Shown: piece by piece, positions 56,393 through 64,000 of the stretch | Layout: each line of letters opens with the position of its first letter | Position numbering within the stretch: the stretch's first letter is position 1 | NCBI GenBank assembly: GCA_018292915.2 | Contig: JACVVK020000059.1 | Span: forward strand, 1,363,501-1,427,500 | Length of the DNA stretch: 64,000 bases | DNA from: Batillaria attramentaria | Lineage: Eukaryota; Mollusca; Gastropoda; Batillariidae | Reading direction: 5' to 3' | The notes under the pieces: generated by a model | Told to the model about the DNA's origin: nothing | Database searches by the model: none | What the model saw: only the letters and a program-made list of their open reading frames with translations | Position numbers and translations under genes: made by a program

Positions 56393-56712
56393 CGAGCCCC
56401 CGTAGTGTAGTGGGTTTTCCTACCTAGGTCGGCTCCTGCCCAGAGCGGTTACAATGTGGGCCCGAAAGGGAGACTGTTGCCACTCAGCTGAGACTCATCC
56501 ATTCCACGGGTGCGACTTAGAGGGTGCTTCTCATGATGTGGATGATTATGCGGTCGGCACCCTAGGTGTCGTAGGTCCCGGGCCTCTTAGCACCGGGATA
56601 TTTATGACAGGAAGCGTGAAATGCGGCCCCGTCAGGCAGTCTCAAACCACGTGGACCTTCACAGCATCACCATAAAATCCGCATCATAATGCATAATAAA
56701 AATTGCCCCAGC
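56393..56712 (+). repeat. Possible tRNA-derived SINE
   Basis: CCCCGTAGTGTAGTGGG looks like an A box and GCGGTTACAATGTGGGC like a decayed B box; it ends in TAATGCATAATAAAAATT. One copy only in this window. Confidence 0.35.
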
Positions 56713-56725
56713 TCCAGCACTCTCC

Positions 56726-56901
56726 GGGGGAGCCGGGGTGGTCGAATGGTAGAGCGTTGGACTTCTAATGCTCGGGTCGAGAGTTCGTGTCCCGGCTGGG
56801 GCCAAATAATTGTGCTGGCTTTTTCATGGTTGCCCCGTCTTTGATATCACCCGTATGTGGTGGAAAAGGACGTTAAATCCCCCAAACACACACCCACCCG
56901 C
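56726..56901 (+). mobile_element. tRNA-Arg-like SINE, complete
   Basis: Near consensus, GGGGGAGCCGGGGTGGTCGA to ACACACCCACC; the B box is GTTCGTGTCCC. Confidence 0.8.
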
Positions 56902-57251
56902 CCGCCGTGGATTCCACCCATGCACTGGCGGAATATCACTGGAGCTGGCGAAGAGTTAAAGCAGAAAAAAATCACGGTTTCCGTTCTTGGACAGCGTACG
57001 AATTCTCGGTTTGCGCTATGTCCGATGTGGGGTGACGTTTCTTGTCATTAACATTTGACGCATTTTCTCATTTATATACCTAGTGGCACACACATCGATT
57101 CTATCAGAAATTGAATACAATTTGTACTTGTCATAGAGGGTTTTCACATAATGAAAACCAGGAAAAGCTTTGCGATTGGTGCTACATTGTCCAAATGTCG
57201 TCTCGACTCGACTGGATGTGCTATGTCCGGGCACCATATTCATGATCACTG

Positions 57252-57424
57252 GGGGGAGCCGTGATAGCCGAATGGTAGAGGGTTGAACTTTCAATCATCA
57301 GGTCGTGAGTTTGAATCCCGGCTGGGGTCAAATATTTGTGCTGGCCTTTTTCTCGTTGTCCCGTCTTTGATATCACGAAAAGGAATAGGGCGTTAACCCC
57401 TTAAACGCCGACCCCACCCACCCC
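57252..57424 (+). mobile_element. tRNA-like SINE, TTC-type variant
   Basis: GGGGGGAGCCGTGATAGCCGA head with GAACTTTCAATCATC anticodon arm, then body and a (CCCA) tail. Confidence 0.75.
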
Positions 57425-58349
57425 ATAGTCACTGGTAGGGTCGAAGTGTAGCGTTCGCCTCTGGTTCTGGTGTCGTGTTAGAGTGTCAGGGTGCCAGTAC
57501 AGTGGTAACGAAGTCAAGCGCTCTTGGGCTGCAATGCTTGTCACACGCGCATCCACGCTCAGGCACACGCTGAACATATACATGTACAATCAGTCGAAGA
57601 ATCAAAAGACCACGAAAGACTTCTCAAACACGAACACAAGGCAGAGAGCATGGTAATTACTTTGATGCATTGTGTATTTTTGCTGTGGCAAAAGTTGCTC
57701 AGATAATTAAACAGAAGTGTTTCGGTTCCAATTCAGTTGCTTCGCGTGTTTCGCTCGCAGTGCACTGATGAGGTGAGTGAGTGAGTGAGTGAGTTTTAAG
57801 CGCCGCTTTAAGGTCTGCAATCTCAACGAAAATCCGCAAACAGTGTGTTAAAAAAAACATCAAAAACTACCCGACTGTGCAAAATGCATAGTTAGAGTTT
57901 TCAGCGTATCCAAAACCTCTTCAAAAGCCACGTCGGTTAGCGATGTTGACGTTCGCAAACTCATGACCGAAACTGCTCCGAAATCTTATGAACTGGACCC
58001 AATGCCCATAGCTCTGCTTGTTGAGTATACTGATCATGTACTGCCAACCATTTCCTGTGTGATAAATGAGTCGTTGGCATCAGGGTCATTTCCATCCATC
58101 TTTAAGAGAACAGTCGTTAAACCACTTCTGAAAAAGCCGTCTCTTGATCGGAACGAACTACCAAATTACCGTCCAGTGTCCAATCTTTCGTTTCTTTTCA
58201 AGATTTTGGAAAAAAAAACAACAAAAAAACCTGTGCTGTCTCAGCTTCTAGGCCACTTAAACAGTCACAACCTCCTCAGTGTCACGCAGTCTGCATACCG
58301 TCCGCGTCACAGCACAGGAACTGCTCTGTTGAAGATTATGGATGACCTG

Positions 58350-59019
58350 GGCCGCGTTTCCTAAGGCGAGCGTTCCGAAACGTTCCGGGGCGATTTGCTA
58401 TGAAACCGTTTGCACGCAACTTGCCCGCGGCGTGCGGAAAAGGCGCTCGCGCGCGCAGTCTGAATCTAGTTCGCCACGAACAAAAGGTCACGTGGTCAGT
58501 TTCTATGTAAACAAAGATGGCGGCGCCCACCGAAGGCCTCGTTGAAGTGGAACTAAGAAATGGCTTAAAATGAATTTGCGGGTGGATGGAGACCTTCTGT
58601 CCCAACTTGTAATTGTGCAGAATAGTATACGAAAATAATTTGAGCTAACTGCATCGGGCCGTGGTCGCCAGTCATTCAGGGATATGTCGTGCGTGTTTGT
58701 GGGGAAGGAGTGGTCAAAGTGAGTACGTAAGGGTGTCTTACGTCTCCGTTTTGCATCGAGCAGACCATGCATACTAGCGGAATATCATGCTCCAAGCCAG
58801 TAATTATTGCTCCTCCTCAAAAACGTCGTCTTCTGCGCTCAAAAGATGACTGATAGCTGCGAGCACTAGAGTTTTCTTCTTCCTTTTCAACCTTGCCAAC
58901 AACCGTGTTCGTGATTCCGCCGCCATTTTGAAAGCGCCTTGTTCTAATTGGCCGTTTTCCAACGAGGCAGAGCGACCTCCGCAAGCGCCCGCGAGCGCAT
59001 TTGCGTGAGAAACGCGGCC
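58350..59019. mobile_element. 670-bp non-autonomous DNA transposon with GGCCGCGTTTC ends
   Basis: Inserted in the CR1-like reverse transcriptase. It begins GGCCGCGTTTC and ends with the exact inverse GAAACGCGGCC, flanked by CTG on each side, so a 3-bp target duplication fits. The LINE reading frame resumes right after it (CTGTTGTCTGCCC). No transposase is encoded. A 3-bp duplication would fit PIF/Harbinger or CACTA types, but the class is unproven. Confidence 0.7.
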
Positions 59020-59241
59020 CTGTTGTCTGCCCTTGACGAGGGCCACATTGCTGTGCTGACCTTGCTCGATCTATCAAGTGCTTTTGACACCATTGATCGC
59101 TGTATTTTGATCAGCCGTCTTCAGTCCGTTTTTGGCATTCGAGGTTCCGTGTTATCATGGATTGAATAATACCTCTCTGGAGGGACACAGTCATTGTCGT
59201 CGACGGTCTTTATTCTGATCCTTTACCCCTGGTTTTCGGTG

Positions 59242-59445
59242 TAGTAGTAGTAGTATCTTTATTACTGAAGGGCTTCCTGCCCCGTAAGTATGTTCACGGG
59301 TACAGGCATACAATAAAATGCAGACAATACAAGCATTACTGCGACAGCTGTTTGCTGCGGCGTTCTAGGCCGTAATGAATATACCTTGCCAGATTAAACA
59401 AACATGTATTGTTTTCATATAATAGACGTAAGGTACTATATGAGG
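59242..59445 (-). mobile_element. Short retroelement 3' end nested in the CR1-like LINE
   Basis: Starts with a (TAG)n run then ATCTTTATT; on the minus strand this is an AATAAAGAT(ACT)n tail. The LINE frame stops before it and resumes after it (VLFIMYTQPLS). Family not recognised. Confidence 0.5.
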
Positions 59446-60689
59446 GGTACTCTTTATAATGTACACCCAGCCTCTCTCTCAAACTATAAACAGTCACTCA
59501 GTTTCACATATTCCGATCATAATAAATTATTATGCTGATGACACCCAGCTCCATGACCATGGTCCTGTGAGTCAAGCTCGCACAGTTGTTCAGGGTCTTG
59601 AAGAGTGCATCTCAGGTGTTAAATCATGGCTGTCAACCAATAAACTGAAATGATGATAAGACCGAAGCACTGCTCAAAGCCTCCCAACGCAACTCCACGT
59701 CTGAGGCTCTTCCTCACTCCATGTATGTTGACAGCACGCCCATTGACTTTTGCCTATCTGCGAAAAATCTTGCCCTTATCATTGACTCAGATTTATCAAT
59801 GAAGCTCCATGTGCTCAATGTCTGTGAGGCTGCATATTGTGAACTTAGGCGTATCAGTTCCATACGGCATCTTCTGTCTACTGATGCTACCAAAACGCTA
59901 GCTTATTCCTTTGTCCTCTCCCGTTTAGATTACTGCAACTCATTACTCTCAGGCTGCCCTCAGTACCTCATAGACCGACTTCAGAAAGTCCAGAATAACG
60001 CAGCTCGTCTGGTGCTGAAAGCCTGTAAGACCGACCACGCCACTCCTCTTGTCCGCACACTCCACTGGCTTCCAGTCACTGCTCGCATCCATTACAAAAT
60101 CCTGTCTCTGACCTTTACCTCTCTCTTTGACTGTGGACCTCGATATCTCTCGGAACTCTTACACATCTACACCCCTTCCAGACAGCTGCGTTCCTCAGCC
60201 GACTCCCGAATTCTCACTACTCCAACCGTTAGAACAAAGTCCTTCGGCCAGCGCCGTTTCTCCTTCCAAAGCCCGGTCCTCTGGAACAGCCTCCCTCAGG
60301 AAATACGGCACAGTCAATCTGCCCAGTCATTCAAACGCGCCCTTAAAACGCATCTATTCATGTCAGCCTTCAGATAAATCATTCAGCCCGTTACCAACAC
60401 CAACCCGTTGTTTTTGCAGTGTGTATGTATGTAGGTGTGTATTGGATGCTGGTATCTATGTAGGTGTCAGTGCTTGTATGTATGTCTGACTGTATGTCCG
60501 ACAATAAATTATGTATGTGATGTATGTACGTATATATATACGCTTTTATTTCGTATTTATTTAGTTGATTATTTATCTATTATTCATGTGTTTATTTATC
60601 ACCTTTTGTATACATTTGTAAAGCGCCTAGAGCCCCGGAGATTATTATTATAAAAATCCTCATTATTATTATTATTAAAACAACATGAA

Positions 60690-61135
60690 ACAATATCAAG
60701 GTGTACATGACAGCTTTTTTATTAAAGCGTCGAAAACAAAATTAATGGTGCTTAACTCTACTGTCTGTGGCTGCCGCCGCTTTATTACTACTGCCTGACG
60801 TCATAAACTGCCTACATGTAAACAAATTTCCCTAGCAGGCTTCACTGCAGACACACGTACCTGGCATTTTATATAGCAAATGAAAATTGGATGGACATTT
60901 CAGTTCTTGATGAGCAAAAGGTGTATGTCGGCGATGCATGACTGAACCTTTGATCGAATAAAACTTAACAATGGTATCGTCAAGCATTACTGGAACAAAC
61001 ATTATGAGTAGTGATCTCGGCGGTGTCATTACATCAGCAAAACCAACAGGGGCAAAACAATGACATTATATATTTTTTAAAACAACTTCCGTATTGGAGT
61101 AACCCAGCAGTATCATTGTGCATTCATGACAAATG

Positions 61136-61214
<79 letters not shown>

Positions 61215-61310
61215 CGTGTAGGGAGGGGGAGAGGGAGGGGCTGCCAGTCGCAGCTGTGGCACAGCTAGATACCACAGCAGCCATACACCAAAAGAAAAAT
61301 AAGTAGCACC
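60690..61310. other. Spacer DNA before the gene D arm
   Basis: Contains a (GT)n tract at 61140-61218 and otherwise no recognisable element. Confidence 0.35.
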
Positions 61311-61818
61311 GAATTGTATTGCCTAATGACATCCTAATGACAAGATGCGTCACCTCACATTACCGTTCAGCACGATCGTCCAGCGTTTCGCTTGCCAAGC
61401 CAGCAACTGAAGGTAAGGTCCGCCGCTTTCGTCACATTTCCGTCACGGGAGTAGATCTGTCGTGGCGAAGAAGTACTTTTGTCGTAGGACATTTTTCCGA
61501 AAGGTTGACTCTGGAGTATTAGCAGTTATTCCTCATCAAGCTGGAGGATACCGACGAGTATTTTGATCCAAGACGCAAATTTGCCCTGAGCTTTAGCGAA
61601 GGGTTGATTGCGTCGGATCAAAATACGAGTCGGTATGTCACAACTTGATGGGGTGTAAATGCTTTATCATCCTCTTTTGGGCCAATTCATGGTCTATTTT
61701 GAACGTTTGAAAAAGTGTCCTGCTTCTGATATAAAAAATTGGCCATGTTACGTTTTCGGACGAAAAATTTGTTCAAATGGTTTCACTGATTTTCTAGAAT
61801 TTGGAAGTTCATTCATTT

Positions 61819-61879
<61 letters not shown>

Positions 61880-61889
<10 letters not shown>

Positions 61890-62166
61890 CACAGCTCAGT
61901 TTGCGTTTTGACATTGAGCGAGAAAGATCGCAGTGGCTAGTCTTCGCTAGACGCTGTATGGATGTGTCTCGACCACTGACCAAAAGCACAATTAAGTCAC
62001 CGCAAACTCATGCATTGTTTTTATGAGGGTCTTCAAAGCTCGGAAAACTCCACAACTGACAGAGCTGTTTGCATTAAACACGATTGCACCAGTCGCAGTA
62101 AAAAAAAAAAAAAAAAAAATGATTACAGCTTTTCGTTGAGATTGCAGACCTTTAAAATGCGCTGAG
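61880..62166 (-). mobile_element. Copy of the TTTAAAGGTCTGCA element upstream of gene D
   Basis: Its reverse complement aligns with 35458-35912 over CATTTTAAAGGTCTGC, GAGACACATC and CACTGCGATCTTTCTCGCTC. It ends about 90 bases before the gene D ATG. Confidence 0.55.
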
Positions 62167-62257
62167 GTGCGGTAAGCCATACGTGCTGCCGGCTTTCTAG
62201 TGTGCACACGGACGTGTGCATATTTGACATAACCATTCTCCTGTTGTTTCAAACAGC

Positions 62258-62400
62258 ATGAAGTTCGATGACGTGCTTCGTCAGATAGGTTAGTTCGGCC
62301 CGTATCAGAAACGGGTCTTCTTCTTTGCATCGCTGGCCGGCGTGTTCTGCGCTTTTGAGGCTCTGAGTGTCATCTTCATCTTCTACATCCCGCCTCACAG
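62258..62400 (+). pseudogene. Gene D coding exon 1 with in-frame TAG at codon 12
   Basis: Reads MKFDDVLRQIG then TAG, followed by the conserved FGPYQKR and TM1. Against gene C, GGAGAG has become GGTTAG. Confidence 0.85.
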
Positions 62401-62452
62401 GTAAGCTATAGGCTTTGGATAATTATGATACTTCAAACTGCCGTAGTTAGGG

Positions 62453-62516
<64 letters not shown>

Positions 62517-62806
62517 TGGGGCGTTGCCAGTGTTACAGAGCTATTCACTTTATGTTTGACTTATTGTCCATGCATGAATGGTGTATATTTATTTGTCATC
62601 CAGTCCACGGCATGACCCGTGTAGAATCTTAATTATACGTGCAAAATCAATAAGCTTGTGTAAAATACTTATGTTTCCTACGTTAATGGTGGTGCATAGT
62701 TGTCCATTCGTTCTGTGGCCTCTCTTAATTAAATGTGCGCGCATGATCAATAATCATGAAAGTATATGCACGTGGAAGTGAAGCTCGGACCATAATTAAG
62801 CGTGTT

Positions 62807-62888
<82 letters not shown>

Positions 62889-62939
62889 ATAACACAAATT
62901 CTCGGAAGCTCATTTGGGGACATATGCACCAGATAAGTC

Positions 62940-63145
62940 TCCGTGATGATATGACGACTCTTTTGACGACGACTATGATGACGAATACAATGACGGCTAT
63001 GACGACGATGATAATCATAATCACGGCTATGATGATGATGATCATGACAACGATGATGATGATGATGATGATGATGATGACGACGACGATGATGATGACG
63101 ACGTCGACAACAACGACGACGATCATGTTGATGACGATGATGACT
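62940..63145. repeat. (GAT/GAC)n triplet array before gene D exon 2
   Basis: Mirror of 54232-54400 and longer; it ends 8 bases before the exon 2 acceptor. Confidence 0.85.
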
Positions 63146-63153
63146 TCATTCAG

Positions 63154-63442
63154 GTGTGCCATTCCGGGCTATCCTGGCGATGTCTACGAGGTATTGAACG
63201 AAACTCACGCTTTGCTGGTCAACCGGTCGATTCCATTCACCAATGGGCAATGGGATCAATGTCACGTGTACCAAAACATCACCGAAGACGTCATTGTTGA
63301 TGATTACCATCCAATTAATGCGAGTCATTCCGCCGAGTCCAACCAATCAGCGCCTACGTCTCAACGGTTTAACAGCCCAAAGTCAAAGTGCGACAAGTGG
63401 GTGTTTGACAAGTCCGTTTTCGAGTCAACGATTTCTGAGGAC
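63154..63442 (+). CDS. Gene D exon 2 (extracellular loop), open
   Basis: 289 nt with no stop or frameshift and conserved splice sites. Preceded by about 200 bases of (GAT/GAC)n triplets. Confidence 0.75.
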
Positions 63443-63744
63443 GTAAGATTTTTCTTTCAAAATCTTTCAAAATATCAACATAATACCTCTAATTAGAAGG
63501 ACGTACAATGACGTAGTGTACTTGAATATCAGAGAACTCCATTGGTCCACTTCAGCATGTTACATAGCTTGCAAAAACAGGCGATAGAGCGATAAAATAT
63601 TGTCTTCGCCAAAGCGTCGGTTTGCGTGATGTAAGAAACATTGATGTATAATATAATGACAGGTTTTAAGAGCGTAGCGCAGAGATTCATTTTGAACTGA
63701 ACAGCAATTGTCGGTATCACCCAAGACACCAAATTTTAACTGAG

Positions 63745-63932
63745 TATTGTATTTTCGCTTTACCCAGTTTCTTGAATCGATTCAAAGCGGAGGAATGGAA
63801 CCCAGAGAATGTCCAGAGAATGCGTGAGATTCACGTGAGCGTGCGCGTTGGGTTCAGTTCGCGGATCTTTGAGCCGATTCATGAAATTCGGTAGAGCGCC
63901 TATAGAATATTCATTATTATTATTGTTATTAT
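63745..63932. mobile_element. Inverted pair of fragments of the (AAT)n-tailed SINE
   Basis: A reverse piece (CGCTTTACCCAGTTTCTTGA, 63755-63790) abuts a forward 3' half (GTTGGGTTCAGTTCGCGG to (ATT)n, 63808-63932), the same family as 9046-9455. Confidence 0.55.
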
Positions 63933-64000
63933 GATTTCGAATTTGGGAGGGGAAAAAAAAACCTACCGCGTTGTTATGGCGTGGGGTGGCGGCCGCTGAA

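Larger units (their letters stand above)
56112..57215 (+). repeat. Direct duplication in the C-D spacer
   Basis: 56112-56290 and 57022-57215 share GTCATTA, ACACTTTGTACTT-like sequence, ACCAGGAAAAGCTTTGCGA and TGCTACATTGT-like words. A SINE separates them. Confidence 0.55.
57925..60680 (+). mobile_element. CR1-like LINE, broken reverse transcriptase
   Basis: Encodes pieces of a CR1/L2-type reverse transcriptase: ELDPMPIALLVEY, VKPLLKKPSLD, NYRPVSNLSFL, QSAYRPRHSTGTALL, then after an insertion LLDLSSAFDTID, then YADDTQLHDH, and a 218-codon C-terminal block (SRLDYCNSLLSGCPQ, VQNNAARLVL, LHWLPV, WNSLPQEIR). It ends in a GCGCCTAGAGC box and an (ATT)n tail. It is broken by two insertions (58350-59019 and about 59242-59445), at least one frameshift near 59650 and a stop near 59167. 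It fills the spacer between genes C and D. Confidence 0.85.
62258..63442 (+). pseudogene. Gene D: SLC22 paralogue, first two coding exons, premature stop
   Basis: Exon 1 (62258-62400, 143 nt) and exon 2 (63154-63442, 289 nt) match gene C almost residue for residue and keep the acceptor before the ATG, donor gtaagc, acceptor ttcattcag and donor gtaaga. Codon 12 is TAG (62291-62293) where C has GAG, and exon 1 has no later ATG. Exon 2 is fully open (RCAIPGYPGDVYEVLNETH to FESTISED). The rest lies outside the window. Most likely a pseudogene; an alternative is a start in another 5' exon that avoids exon 1, or an allele or assembly error. Confidence 0.75.
61320..63660. repeat. Right arm of the gene C/D inverted duplication
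   Basis: Mirror of 53700-56160; carries gene D exons 1-2 and a longer transposon-derived stretch just 5' of exon 1. The outer limit may lie beyond this window. Confidence 0.85.

Noticed and set aside
62756..63496. 246-codon open frame ending in gene D exon 2
   Set aside because: The upstream part is (GT)n and (GAT)n. The conserved acceptor at 63152 shows that only the exon 2 part is real.

Overview
The window looks like nuclear DNA of an invertebrate, most likely a marine mollusc and perhaps a gastropod. That is inferred from spliced GT-AG genes with kilobase introns, very abundant (GT)n/(CA)n microsatellites, a tRNA-Arg-like SINE family, CR1-like and RTE LINEs and many small inverted-repeat DNA transposons. 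No bacterial operon, rRNA or CRISPR array is visible.

The real genes are a cluster of organic-ion transporters of the SLC22 family (major facilitator superfamily, 12 membrane segments). Gene A (+, 7306-15896) and gene B (+, 17443-30279) are tandem paralogues with 10 coding exons each, giving 579 and 575 residues. Gene C (-, 55520-34179) is a third intact paralogue with 9 coding exons and about 549 residues. Gene D (+, from 62258) runs off the right edge and has an in-frame TAG at codon 12 of its first coding exon. All copies share the same intron positions and phases. C and D are head to head and lie in the arms of a large inverted duplication (about 53.7-56.16 kb and 61.32-63.66 kb) around a 5.2-kb spacer filled with transposons.

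Layout: 1-7.3 kb, LINE 3' ends, SINEs and three MITE-like elements. 7.3-15.9 kb, gene A. 17.4-30.3 kb, gene B, with a recent tandem duplication in intron 1 and a 2.3-kb foldback element plus a 326-bp MITE in intron 4. 30.3-34.1 kb, unassigned DNA with small repeats. 34.2-55.5 kb, gene C, whose introns hold a full-length RTE retrotransposon (intact 1002-codon ORF, 12-bp target duplication), a 5'-truncated RTE copy, two THAP-like exon fragments, a Mutator-like element with a broken transposase remnant, and several SINEs. 56.2-61.3 kb, SINEs and a broken CR1-like LINE with two nested insertions. 61.3-64 kb, the D arm.

The most unusual structures are intronic arrays of partial exons. Before exon 7 of A and B, about 100-bp units repeat the start of exon 7 with its splice acceptor and then hit an in-frame stop. 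After exon 5 of C, units repeat the end of exon 5 with its splice donor. Long (GT)n tracts also touch several splice sites of A and B. No transcript data are available here, so all exon calls rest on sequence homology among the copies and on splice consensus.
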